From NCBI GenBank assembly GCA_013400975.1, contig WBMZ01011880.1, positions 1 through 64,000 of the forward strand: a stretch of 64,000 bases of DNA, written 5' to 3'. The DNA is from Atrichornis clamosus (taxonomy: Eukaryota; Chordata; Aves; Passeriformes; Menuridae). The translations under genes were made by a program, and so were the position numbers. Under the pieces are notes generated by a model that was not told where the DNA came from, made no database searches, and saw only the letters and a program-made list of their open reading frames with translations. Position 1 is the first letter of the stretch. Each line of letters begins with the position of its first letter. Below are positions 25,838 to 37,959 of this stretch, piece after piece.

Positions 25838-27339
25838 TGTTTTGAATAAAAGAAATCACTTTTGTGCATGATCTCTCATGCGTCTGTGAAGTGCAGGGTT
25901 TTTTAAAGGCAGTTCCAAACAAGTTCCGCATTTTTGAGATCAAAAATGTCACATCCTTTCAGGTATGAATATGCTAGTTTATTTTTAAGAACAACAGTTG
26001 TTGGTGGTGAATTTACTCTTGAAGGGTTTTTTAAAAGTCTTTTTTTATATTAAGAAGTTTTAAAGAGAGCAAATGGAGCAGCTTCCTCCTCCCTTTTGTA
26101 TCCTTTTTGTAAGATAAATGTACAGTTTGCCTTTCTTGTTTCCATATACCTAACTTTCAGTGGTCTTGAAAATCTGAGGCTCTGAGATTGCTACATCTAC
26201 CATTTGGCAGCTCTTATTCATATTTCCAGTAATTCTATTCCAGGAAAATATTTGTGTCCTGCTAGGGCAGTGTATTGTGCATCAGTTTCCTTTTGTAGAC
26301 AGAAAACTCTTTTCTTTGTATGCATAATGCACAGTGCTTCTATCAGAGTCAAGTAAAACTGGAATAATAAAGGGAATATGTATACTTTAATACAACAAAA
26401 CCAAAGATTATAACAGTTCTATATTTTAGTACAGTTGAAGAACAGATTTCATTGTACTCTTAGTATGTAGTTTGTTTTTACTAGGAAATACCCTACAATC
26501 TATGTCCTCCTAATTAGTAGCTCAATATATATTTAGTATTCCCTATTAAATATTCTTGAAAGTCAACTTCTTCTGCTACCCTCTATCATGTTACTCTTGC
26601 ATTATCCTTGTGGCATATCTCACTTCTGTTCCTCCTCCTCACTGGCAAAGCTTCTACCCACAGGTTTACTTCTTTACCTTTCCTCTTCATTTCATAATTT
26701 TAAAACAAGATGAAACACAAAGCTATTCGTTTCTTGGTTTGGAATATCTTAGGCATTCTGCATGTGTGAAATGGCAAGAACATTGACTGCGTATTTTTCC
26801 CTTATGCTTCTGGAAGAGACTTTGAGAGACTGAGCAGACTAGAAGCATTTGCAGCCCATCCAGAAGATGTTTACTGTAAACAGAATCTCATTTATCTCTC
26901 TGGATTTGACTTAAACAGTTACCAACAAAAACAGAACATGAAACAAATAAACAATCCTATTGCAAAGTGCATTTTCATGGGAACATATTTTCATTTTATA
27001 TTTCTGGATGAGGTAATCACAAACATCATACAGTATTGTATTCTAGGAGAAGCTGTAGATGAGGTATGAGGAACAACATAAAAATAAAAGTAAAAAGTAA
27101 CAGTGCTTTTATATATCATAATTTTAACAAGGAAAAAAGTAACCATAACTGTTTTTACATATTTCCCAACGTCAGTTTTCCATAGTATAGTTTTCCAGTA
27201 CATACTTCCAACAATTTGGGAGTCACAAAGTACTGAAAAAGTGGTAATTAAAAAAAAATACTTTCAGAGCAGTCCTACCTCTCTGTAAAGGACAGACTCT
27301 TTGTTTTTCTTGCTTAACATTTTATTACTAGGGATTCGT

Positions 27340-27546
27340 GTATGATTTTACAGTCTTTGTTCTTCAGAGTACATCTGCTCCTGCTGTTTGTTCACCACCT
27401 GAAATCATAACCATTTGTTTGTGACATCACAATTAGGTACTGTGAAGATGATTAGATTGTCACCAACAGATGATTATGATTTCAGATGGTAAATGAGCAG
27501 CAGGAGAAGATGATCTCCTAAGGAACAAAGATACTTGATCTCATAC
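27340..27546. repeat. Long imperfect palindrome (foldback), arms of about 87 nt
   Basis: 27340-27425 is closely the reverse complement of 27459-27546, leaving a 33-nt loop. The inner part is nearly perfect: CTGAAATCATAA at 27399-27410 pairs with TTATGATTTCAG at 27473-27484. CTCCTGCTG (27379-27387), CTTTGTTC (27355-27362) and GTATGA (27340-27345) pair with 27498-27506, 27523-27530 and 27541-27546. By eye roughly four of five positions pair. Several of the rest are U-G wobbles in RNA on one strand. I do not recognise it as a named repeat. It could be a MITE-like transposon copy, a hairpin RNA precursor, or a structured intronic element. Confidence 0.85.
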
Positions 27547-30000
27547 AATTGTTCTCAGTGACAAAAAATAAAAAAAAAGGAGAGAAAAAAGCAAATAGAT
27601 ATTCTGAAGACTTTCTTAAGTCTGTGATGAGAAAATTTGAGGTTTTTCTGTAAAAAACATTTATTTTAGTATTTTTTAAAGTTACTTCAATATTAGATTA
27701 AGAAATATAAATTAAGAAATATAAATATACAAAAATATGTTGTGTTATTGTAAGTCCTAAATGTGTGGTTACATTCCGATTCTTACTTAGATGTTTCTTC
27801 ACCAGCTTTTGGGAGAAAATAAATTCAGCATAAATTATGTATTTATTAAATTTTACATACTAATACATCTTCACTTTGAAGGAAAGAACATTTATGTGAA
27901 CTCTGTAGTTCAGGCCCTCACTACTTTTGTAAATACATTTTTTATAGTCCTCTACGTGTTTGTTTTTCAACTGTGGATTTTGGTGAAGACTCCCAGTAGA
28001 TAATTTAATACCCTTGTATTTCCAGGAGCAGGAACAAAAATCTACAGTTTGGGAATAAGTTTTTGTTCAGTAATTTGGACATTTTTAACTGGAATTTATG
28101 TGTGTTATATTTGCTGAAATTTGTAATTTTTTGGGTGTATTTCAAAGGTGATTTACAGTGGATTGTATGCATTTTTACTCAGTAAGTACTGCTGTTGCAT
28201 TGGACTTGGCTTTTTAATTGCTTCCAAATTTACTCAACTTTGTCAATTATAATGCACTCTTGCTAGGAGTTACATTGATACATCACTAAATGTTTGCTGA
28301 ATTATTTGCCATTCTGACTAGAAACCACAATAAGAGGGATTGACAACACCCCTTACTTGATGAAACACAGGCCACAGAACAGTAGTTTTCCATCTGTGCA
28401 TTTTGGTATTTTCTGTTCTGTTTTGTGGGGGATTTTTTAGCAAACAGTCAGGTGAATATTATACCATCACTGGAGCAGTTCCATCAGCTGAGCCACTTGT
28501 CTACACTTTACACGCGTCACAGCCTTGTCTAGAGTCTCTTATCACAGTTAGTTATGTTTAAGTAATAGCTTGCCTCTGTAGCTGCTGAGTTTATGTGCTA
28601 ATATTTTAATAAATTTTCCTTCTAACTGAAGGCACAGGAAAATTAAATTTAGAAGCAGAGGAGATTTGTTCAATTTTGTTTCTTCCCTGATTTACTGAAG
28701 CTAGGAAATCCATGCTGAATTTGGCATTATGAATAGTTGAGGTGTAATTTTTCAGTTCCATTTAGCAATGAGAATGAGACGATTTTATCCAGCATAATAC
28801 CAATTAAATGCAGCTTGCATATATAGATATAGGTATATATATCTATTAATATAGATGAAAAAACCTTCTAAAGCACCTAATATTAAAAAGCATCTCATGT
28901 TAACAAAGGGAAGGGAGTGTGGTTATTTTTTCCTCGCTGTTTTGAGAACTAGTGTCAAGATCCAAATTAGCATTTTTGTGTGTAAGTGGCATTTGGGCAC
29001 AACTCTGGAGTGTAAGAAGACATCTGCAGGTGGTCCTTCTCCTTTCCCCACGTTTCCCCTTTGGAAATGCTCAGTTAAGTGCTTAAAATTCTGCAAGTTT
29101 TGCATCTTCAGAGGAGATGATTTCTTTACCAAGTTCAGAGTACAATGTGTATTTATAAAGTGCCTGGTGTTTTAAAGGTGTGCCCAGAGCATTGGGAGGC
29201 TTAGATTTAGTTTCCTTCTTCTGCAGAAGAAGAGTACTCATAGGGTGCAGAGTAATCTGGATAATGGCAGCCACCTTTTGGAGATGTGTATCTAATATGA
29301 TTTGCAGACAAAAAAGGAAAAATCAAATGCTATTAAAATATAAGAAATCCACAGGAAGGAGTGATCTAAAGGAATGATGCCTCTGTAGCTTGTCTGTTGA
29401 TGAAAACTCTTGTAAATGAAGGTGCGGATGTTTGTTCTGCTGTCCTCTGGCTGGTTTACAGATATCCTGCATATTTTAGATATAGGTTAAATGAAAAAGT
29501 GTTGCAAACAACATGCTGCCTGGTTCTTGAGTAGTATAGATGGTGCATATGTAAGAAACGGAGACGTGGGCTGTGAGGTCTGTGATTTGGTTGCCCTCAG
29601 GCTGAGAAGGGACTCGAGTCAGTTTTCTGGGGTACTGCTTGGCCATTAAGCTTTTGATGTTATAAAATGTATAAAGAGGAAGCAGCTACCATGACAGCAG
29701 ACAGCTCTGCAGGTAGAGATAATTTCAGATAATTTATCCTCTTGCTTTTCCCAGTCTCCTAAAATGTTGATATGAGTTACATTTATGCAGGGTTGCTAGC
29801 CTATTTCTTTGAAAAAATCTGCACGTGAAGTAGAAATGCAGAGCTCTTTTTTGATGTTTACTCTCAAGTTCAAATTTAATTATGTAATTATGCATAGTAT
29901 TTGCATTTGGATTTCTGTCTTCAGGTGAGAAAGTGGAGCAGTATCACATAATTCACCTCAACGCAGTGTTACTCTAAATACTTTCACTTTTCTAGAATCT

Positions 30001-30420
30001 TTTCTCCTTTTCTTACTCTTTTCTTCCAACCTGGAACCCACCATGTACCTCACCCTTAGTCTAGGATAATAACATCCTTGAAAAATTCAATCTCCTGAAC
30101 TGAGACTTTGTTGCTGACAGAAGCAAGACTTAATTCTCCAATCTTTCCTCCATCCCCTTTGCTTGACATCAAACATTTTATCCCTGTGACTTTCACTTGC
30201 CCACCGCTTTTTCCTCTTCTGATTTCATCTTCACTCATACCTGTGCTGTGCTTGTTGATGGCCCCCTTGGCCTTCTTTGCTTCAGCAATCTCCCTGTCCT
30301 TGTCTAGTAGACTTGCTCATTCTTCTCTGTGTGGGTCATGCCTTTGTTTTCTTCCTCACCATTCTCCTTCCCCTCCTAATCTGTTAATGAATAGTCTTGC
30401 CTGCACAGGTTGCTTCTGGT
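30001..30420. other. Pyrimidine-rich block
   Basis: The plus strand is strongly enriched in C and T (for example ttttctccttttcttactc and the runs at 30140-30230 and 30330-30380). An apparent 128-residue open frame at 30108-30494 is a by-product: its Leu/Ser/Pro/Phe composition follows from the base skew. No domain and no recognisable repeat family. Confidence 0.55.
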
Positions 30421-31918
30421 TGCACTTAGGCACTCTTCTAAACTGCGTTATCCCCACAAATATAACTTTTATGCAGCTTTTACAAGCACCTTGATCTGCC
30501 AACTCAGTAGCTTGATTTGCTCCTACTCCAAATTTGCTGATCCTCTTTCCTGATAAGAATACGGCCCTTCCTTCTGTATTTAGATTGGTTCTTTCCTGAA
30601 CCTGCTTCATCTTAACCTTCAGTTATATGGTACATTAACATATTGCTGGAAAAGTATGATGCAGAAATTACGTAAAATGGTGTAGATGTGTCATCTGTCC
30701 ATTGGAATATTTCATAGAATATCCTGTAGAAATTTCCCATTGCAAACACTAAGTCTTATTTTTACCAAAATCTTATGTTCCCAAGCAGGAGTAAAGCTGT
30801 GAGAGAATTCAAAGGACTTTCCTCACAAGAGTTAAATGCTAAATGTTACAGAAATATATACAATTTAGAGTCCTGCAATACTGTAATTGCTGTTTTGGCT
30901 ATACAGAAAATAGCCCAGAGAAATTAGGGATATCAAGACTTGACTTCATGAAGAACTAAATAGTATTTACTTTAGTGTCATGGTTATTTTAAGGTTAAAC
31001 AAACTAGTACTTTAATGAATGGCTTTATATAACATCAGTTTGTTTAAGGTCATATAGATGAGATCTTTTGATTGAAAGACGTTGTGTAATGACAAAACAT
31101 TTTTTCATGTCTGAATATTGCAGTAGCTGGTGACTTAGAAATACCATGGATAGCTGTGTTAAGTAGGTAATGATTGCAACTTGGTATTTCAAGCCAAGAT
31201 TGTGTGTAGACAATTGCTGAAAACGTAATGGCCGTACTATTTGCCTATTCAATTGTTCAACTGACCTTTTCCAAGTTCCTACTGAGGTAATAAAATTTGA
31301 AATTATTCTAGTATATAAATAGCCTTTTACAGTGAGTGGAGTATAAAATAATAATTTCTTTTTATTACAATATTTACATTTTTCAGTCTTGTTATTGAAG
31401 TAGTTACTTGGTTTTGTAAATTCTCATTTTTCCTGTCAGTAGATTTGTAATGGGCCATATTTTAGGGCATGTTGAGAACCTGCCAGTTTGAGGGAGTGAT
31501 TGTTCTAGTTGAGTGTCCTCTTAAGTTCTTGTCCATTTTAGTGTACAAAATTGTGAAGTCAGGATTAGATCCAGTTCTAACTTTCCCTTCTTATTGCTTT
31601 AATACAAGATTTTGCCCTGTACTTTATGTACCGCATTATAAGAAGGCATTATTCAATGTGAATACAGATAGTGTAATCTGAAAGAAAGCTTTCTGCTGTT
31701 ATCTATCAAGAATTTTATTCTGTTCCAAAAATACTGATTATTTCTTTATGAACAGTCTTTTCTACATCCAGTGATGAGTTATTTCAAATACTGGGGTGCT
31801 GAACTAAATTTATAAGCATGTCGTATACAGAATTATACTATGGCTTACTCTGCATCATTGCACAAGACATGAAAACACTTCTTCATGCTTCCTCCTATAT
31901 CACTGGTTGTAGGGGAGG

Positions 31919-31936
31919 GAAGAGCACGTGCTCTTC
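31919..31936. promoter_or_regulatory. 18-bp perfect palindrome centred on an E-box
   Basis: GAAGAGCACGTGCTCTTC is its own reverse complement and has the E-box CACGTG at 31925-31930, the class bound by bHLH-zip factors such as USF or MYC/MAX. Function is unproven; a single intronic site can occur by chance. Confidence 0.35.
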
Positions 31937-33700
31937 AGCGGTGTCAGGGGGAGTCATATTCCTGCTGGCACTGCTTCTGGCACACAAACAAGTATAGCTT
32001 TCCTGTAGGATAAGCAAGAACCTAGGGAGAAAATTGTGTCCACCAAAAAGGAATAAAATTGTGGTTTAGGCCAAAGTATAAACACAAAAAGTCAGTGAGG
32101 GACCCTGAGCCAGAAAACTCATTGAGTGAAGGCAGAGGAAGAGTATCCCTACAGTACTGATCAAGTATAGAACAGAAAATTAGCACTGACATATAGATAG
32201 ATGTATGTGCAGGTTGACAGCACAAGCCTGATTCTGTAGGCCGTCTTGTGGAGTTGAATGATAAAATTGAAATCTCAACTTTTCATATTTTCTGATCTTC
32301 CTAACAGAAATAGAAAACTGGAAACAGGACACCAGTGGTACCTGTGTAGACACTAATACCTTTGAGCATGCAGGCACTGCTGTCATCACTTCGAACTTTT
32401 CCTAATTTAATAGACCACTACTTTGGGGTAACTTGCCACTGTCCCTGTACCAGCAAATCCCATTTTTGCAGTGTTATTATAACATTGAGGCTTATTTGGT
32501 AATATTGTCAGTTGTTCTTCTTTACCCAATTCCCCATGCAGAAAGTTCCTCGGATGGTTAGTTTTGTTTGCCACAAACTCCAGACAGTGGAACATCCTTT
32601 TGTAGAAAGGTCCCCCTGTCTTCCCAGCCAAGGGGACACTATAGAGAAAGGGTTAGGAATAGAAATAACAGCACTCAAACAGAACTTTGGAGGCTGCCTC
32701 TACTATGGCTAAAAAGGTGCAATCAAAGTGCTGAGATTACATTTCCAGGGCAAGGTTTATGAAGGATTGTTGGGCCATTTTGTATCTTATTCATACATTT
32801 GTCTTGGAGTCTAAGCTTTGCAGTTGTCTAGTATGTGACAGCAAAAGTAGACAATGGAAGATGACGAAATTTATTCTTAGGTAAGAGTGGTCTTTGGTGT
32901 GTTTTCATAGACTTCACAAGATTGTGAGAGACTGCTAACAATTACTGCCAGTGATGAATAAGACATGTTTTTTAAATGCTAGTGATTACATTGCATAGCT
33001 AGCCTGCATGTTTTTGTAGCACATTTGCCCACAGGTTTAAATAATATAAATGGAAATTATTTTAACATGTTTCATGAGTGTGCCTCTAAGTTAATGTCCA
33101 GCAGAAGGTGCAGTGTTGTTGGTCTTTTATAGATCCTGTGACTCCTAATAATTACAACTCTATCTGTGGAGTAATAAATATTTAGTGGACACAAAAGTCC
33201 AATTTTTTCTTCTTAGCTGAAAACTAACAAGGATACGAAAATGTTTACCTGGAGATGTTCTCCTGCAGTGCATAAAGGTGTTGGAGGATAGTATTTCTTT
33301 CTCCCACCCTTTTTAATCAACTGATTGTTAGAAGACTAATTAAGATAATTTCTGAAGGGTTCTTTTGTTCTTGCACTTAATCCTCTGTTGTTGTAGTTGT
33401 TCACTTTGTCACTTGATAACTTTACTACTGCAACTAAATATATTTATACACTTTCCTATAGTACAACAGAGTTGAAGTAAGCAGGCAACAGTGAGGAATG
33501 ATATATAGAAAATCCTCAGTAATACATGAAAAATAATATATGTTTCATAGAAGTTTTCAAAGAGACCAAGTTTTTATTGGCTTTTTAAAACCAGTTTGTA
33601 AGAAGCTTCATGAAACATAGGCCCTGAATATAAAAAGTTAATATCTTGCAACCATATTAATGTAATGTCTAGAATATTACATTACTTTGTTTCCAGAGAT

Positions 33701-33832
33701 AATCAATGATGGTAATATAATATCTGCCTCTCAGAGCCAATGTATGTTTTAAATTAATTATTGCTTATAAAGCACTTTGAAGTCTTTACCAGTAAGGTGT
33801 TGCAAAGTGTAAAAGTACTATTATTAATTTAA
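33701..33832 (+). mobile_element. MIR-like ancient SINE remnant
   Basis: Has the order atctgcctctcagagcc, ttaaattaattattgc, ttataaagcactttgaag and a terminal attattaatt. This follows the 3' half of the MIR consensus (tacctcacagg .. attaaatgag .. aaagcactttga .. tattatta). Strongly decayed; an L2-type tail would look similar. Confidence 0.45.
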
Positions 33833-36418
33833 CATCACCATTAAAGTCAGTACTTTAAGAGCATTTGCTATACTCTGCTCAATATCTTTCTATTCATCAT
33901 ATGCTGCATATTAGTTATTTTAACATTTAGAAAGCTTAGTAATCTGGAAGTATTCCAAACCATTGTTCCAGACAGCAGTTAGATATTTGGGTGGATCATG
34001 TAAAAACAGTGAAATGGCTGAGAAAGCATGTAAAATGTTTGTTTTAAGTAATATTACATCAATGGAACAGACATCTGCAGCACTGGACTTGATTTTAAGC
34101 TTCTTTAAACTTTTTTTTAAAGTTAACATTGTATTGTTTTTCTAAAATTGATTGGGAGAGCTAATATCATGTTATTTCTAAACAAGTAGACTGTTTTATC
34201 TTTTGTTCAGTGTTCTTTTCTGTTTCTGAAATATTTGTGGGAAATCAGATTTATAGTGGGCAGTTCTTAGGAGATGGTGAATACCTGCCAATCAGTATTA
34301 TTGTTGTTGTTTGTTTTTGTAACCTGAACATCAGCTATCAAGATCTGTACTATCTTTTTAAAATTTTCATTAATGTTGTATCTTGTATAAGAGTATTTAA
34401 AAATATGAACAGTGGTAGGCTTTAGAGGTTACAGCCTCAGGAAAAGGGTATAAAATCTCTCTTCTCATATAGTGATTATGTGCCGTAAAATAATGCTGTG
34501 TATTTACACAGTTTTTTATCTATTAGATTATATTAGAAATTGTCCCAGATGAAGAAAAAGAAATTTTAGGGATCCTGTTCTCCATCTTTCCCTGTAGCAT
34601 TGTCTTGAGTTTGTGCTTAGCTCTGGAGTTCACCTCTGGAATTCAGTATACTGGCTTTGGAGCCACTTCTAAACTGGGTAAAACACCCTTGGAGTTCAGG
34701 GTGCAACCAGGCTCCCCAGCCCCACAGAGGTAGGTGGGGAGAGCACTCAGGTGAATAACTGGTATGTCTTTGTGAGTGGTATAAGCAAGTGTTCCAGGTT
34801 GCTGAAAGCAATATGAATTTAAAAGCCAAATGTATGAGTAAATCAATTAAAAGATTCACCTGTAAGCAGTTTGCTGAGTCGGCAGTGAGGAAGTTCCATT
34901 TTCACCATGTAGTTGTAAGTGAGGATATTAATTACAGGTAATATTTTTTGAGTCTTCTCCTTGTGGTAGACATTTTATTTAAAAGTACTACTTGCACTTC
35001 TAGGATTAGAGGAATCCTTTCTAGGTAGTGGAAATTAATTTCCTTCTCTTCTTTGAATTTATTCTACATTCTGAGATTAATTTAATATGTATTGCAAGTG
35101 AATTAAGCATTGATCCCTTTGATTTCTCTTGGGATTACTAAATCAGTTAACAAACAGGTTTATTATCCCTAGAATTAAATGCCATATGGCTCAGGTTCAT
35201 CCATGTTATTTTCAGATATATGCTAGATGATTAAAGCATGTTCTTAATATGAAATTACGCTTTTCAAGCTCATTTTCTGATGTATTAATAATAAGAAAAA
35301 GGTTTTCCTCTTATATCAGCCAACTGATTACTTGTGTTTCTGACAAATGCTTTGTTGTATAAGAAAACTAGCAAACTTCAGACTTAATTCTCCACATTTC
35401 CATGCACAGGATTATCAGCAAATACTTATCAAGTATGTATTCCTCTTTCTAAGCAGGTTTAGGGTTGGGATATTTTCTAAAAATGTATTTAAAATTTTGA
35501 AATGTAGACACATTATCCCTAATTTACATGTCACTGGAAATATTTAAAAGTAATTAACATAAACAAATTTAGCTCTTTTTAATGTTTACCTTAACTCCTA
35601 TTGATATTAAGTATGACACATATATGCTTTCCTTTTTCAGTATAAAAAGGCAAGTTCTCAAAGGCAAGTAACTATTTGAAAACTATAGGATGCCATATGT
35701 GCAGCTAAGTAAATAAATAAATTCTTCTTCACTGCAGAGCAGTGTCATTAGCACAGTAACAATGTGACTGCAGGGCAATTTAAGGTTTTTTAACCACAGG
35801 CAGCCCTTGTGATTCAGCAAATACTTTAAGCCAGCACTTGAGGCAGTGCTGCTACCACAAGAAACCACACTGCCCTTCTTTTGCCTCCAACAGGTCATTC
35901 TCATGAGCATCCCTATGTGGTCCTACAGGTGCTGATGCTGGCAATATAGCAGCTTCAGAGTACAAACAGCAGCTGTAGGTAGGAGAAAAAACTGAACAAC
36001 TTCTAGTGGCAACAGTGCTGATATAGACTAGTTTCAATTATTTGTGAAAAAACAGCCAGGATAGGAGGTAGAATGTAGGGAAGTAATGATTTTGCTACTA
36101 TTTTGAAGTAGCATCTGTTTCTCATGGTTTGTAAGTCTCCAAACATCATTTGTTCACGTTGTGAATTGTGTGCTAGCCACAGTTTAAAAGTCAAGGTTTG
36201 TACCATTTTAAAACGAGTTGGGGAGAGGAAAAAGAGGGACACTTCAAATCTGCTCTGTTTCTAAATAAATTACGTTATTTCATTTACAGTTAATGTGAAA
36301 ACAAGCTACTGCTTCTAAATTCTTACTTTGCTTTTCACTGTAAAATATGTTAATGAAAATTGTCTACGTGTCAAACCCATTGTAGAGTAATGAGAATGAT
36401 CTTTGGTTTTGTTTTCAG

Positions 36419-36726
36419 CACCAAAGGGAATACTCCATCTCTCTCCTGATGTATATCAAGAGATGGAAGCAAGCCGCAACAAATCAGCCCCTGGTACCAC
36501 TGTAAGCTATTTGTCATCCAAAGAAATGAGCCAGACTTCTAGCTCTTTCTTCAGCATATCTCCTACAACAAATAGCACGGCTACGATTGCCAGGGAACTT
36601 CTCATGAATGGAACATCCCCAACTGCCGAAGCCATAGGTCTAAAAGGAATATCTCCTGCTTCCCCCTGTTCTACAGTGCAGCCTTCAAAACAGCTGGAGT
36701 ATTTGGCAAGGATTCAAGGCTTTCAG
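36419..36726 (+). CDS. STAU2: STAU2 exon G: C-terminal linker with swapping motif
   Basis: The 308-nt exon has acceptor ttggttttgttttcag and donor CAG|gtatgg. The first two bases complete the Thr codon started in exon F; 102 codons follow. It opens PKGILHLSPDVYQEMEASRN, a conserved block of STAU2. It continues through a Ser/Thr-rich low-complexity linker (residues 36-56, SKEMSQTSSSFFSISPTTNST), then IARELLMNGTS and AIGLKGISPASPCS. It ends KQLEYLARIQGFQ, which corresponds to the start of the Staufen-swapping motif that mediates dimer formation between Staufen molecules next to the degenerate dsRBD5. The usual C-terminal continuation after RIQGFQ is not present; the frame runs into the intron and stops 14 codons later at 36766-36768. 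Confidence 0.95.
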
Positions 36727-37193
36727 GTATGGGAGGGGGAAAATGAAGCTCTTCAGCCAGAATCATAGCATTGTCATCAAGGTTTCACTCTTGCCCTCTT
36801 GAATGTGGGCATGCATGTAACTTATCTTGTAAAATTAGATGGTGTCTGAGGCAGTTTCTGGGTCCAGGAGATACAACTCTGCACCAATATACGCGTCCCT
36901 CCTTCTATTTTTAGTTCCTTCCTTACATTCATCTTACTGCAGCCCATCTTTCGCTCCTTTGTCTCTTCTCCTTAAATAATTGCAGGCTTAAATTATGCTT
37001 TTTACTTGCACTTCTTTGAGAGTCTTCACCTCTTTGAATTAGAAGCTTTACATACTGCTCTGACATTGGTTTCTCCCTTCGACTCTGATCCAGAAGGTAC
37101 CAATGCACCACCTTACCTTTGTGCTTGTCTTCTAGGCCAGGTTGTTAAAGTAATTGCTTTGCTTCTCCCCCTGCACCTCTTGTTATAACCTGA

Positions 37194-37631
37194 TGTTGTG
37201 GTTTAGGAATGGTACGCCCCAGTTTAGTGCTCTCACTGACACTCTCCAAACCATGTGCCACTCGCTCACTGTCCCATTGCCCCCTCCCCCCTCCCCTTGT
37301 GGTGGGCTGGAGAGGAGAATTGGAGTCACAAAAGGTAAATATCATGGGTTGTGATAAGAACAATTTACTGGAAACAGCAGTGAGATAAGAAAACAAACAG
37401 TAACAGCAATACTAATGACAGAGGATAGAGGAAATGAACAATTCCCACAGAAAACCCTTGACAGTAGACAATACCTGACCGTGCCCTCTGCCACACTTTC
37501 TTGACTGGAAGAGACTCCCTCACCCCACACCTGGCAATGATGTGAGGTGATATAGAATAATGTCTGGGTCCTAGCCATGCCCTCTCCAGGCTATTGCAAA
37601 AATTAACCCTGTCCTGGCCAGAACCAAGACA
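37194..37631 (-). repeat. 3' LTR of the 7.1-kb ERV
   Basis: 438 bp, TG..CA bounded, from tgttgtggtttaggaatgg to ggccagaaccaagaca on the plus strand. Pairs with 43867-44307 along its whole length, for example actctccaaaccatgtgcc against actctccaaaccacatgcc, and aagaacaatttactgga in both. Confidence 0.9.
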
Positions 37632-37648
37632 TTATCCACCCCTTATTC
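37632..37648 (-). other. Polypurine tract of the 7.1-kb ERV
   Basis: On the minus strand the bases directly before the 3' LTR read GAATAAGGGGTGGATAA, nearly all purine. The second element has a close counterpart at 49439-49455, which supports the call. Confidence 0.65.
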
Positions 37649-37684
37649 TATATCATCTACATCATACCCAGATCCTACACCTTC

Positions 37685-37685
37685 N
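37685..37685. other. Ambiguous base (N)
   Basis: A single N in cttcntatat, next to a TATATATGTATGTAT run just inside the ERV. The only undetermined base noticed in the window. Confidence 0.95.
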
Positions 37686-37959
37686 TATATATGTATGTAT
37701 AAGAACAGGTATCATTTCCATAGTCAATGGCTGTCCCTCCGAGATGCCTGTTGAGTTCATTTAGTCCATAGCTGTGGGTTCTATCCATCCTAGGTGTCTT
37801 CCAGTGCTGGAGGGCTGGTGTGCTGTTGGCTAGTTGCAAGCTATATCAGGAGTTCACAGCTGGTGCATCTGGAGCAGTCCATACTCATTGGCCATAGCAG
37901 TTACAGTGTACAGTGGCAGTGTCATTCAGCAACCAATATTATACAATTCAACACTACGG

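Larger units (their letters stand above)
23287..36418 (+). other. STAU2: STAU2 intron F-G (13,132 bp)
   Basis: Donor gtaagt and acceptor ttggttttgttttcag. It holds three CR1 fragments (23483-24442 and 25703-25837), a long foldback (27340-27546), a pyrimidine-rich block (30001-30420), an 18-bp palindrome with an E-box (31919-31936) and a MIR-like remnant (33701-33832). The rest is AT-rich sequence with no gene that I can support. Confidence 0.8.
2913..36726 (+). other. STAU2: STAU2 locus, internal part (seven coding exons)
   Basis: Seven exons join in frame into an uninterrupted reading of 373 complete codons plus one borrowed base. They run through the second half of dsRBD2, dsRBD3, dsRBD4 and the C-terminal linker of Staufen2. 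Staufen proteins bind double-stranded RNA stems, mostly in 3' UTRs, and act in mRNA transport in neurons, mRNA stability and translation; STAU2 is the neuron-enriched paralogue. It is STAU2 rather than STAU1 because the stretches [39 protein letters not shown] and SKQLEYLARIQGFQ read as STAU2. Splice phases: the first exon begins by completing a codon, the junction of the last two exons splits a codon after base 1, and all others are phase 0. dsRBD1 and the start lie before base 1. The C-terminus lies after base 64000 or in sequence I did not recognise. Confidence 0.96.

Noticed and set aside
30108..30494. 128-residue hydrophobic open frame
   Set aside because: Its Leu/Ser/Pro/Phe content follows from the pyrimidine-rich base composition; no conserved motif.
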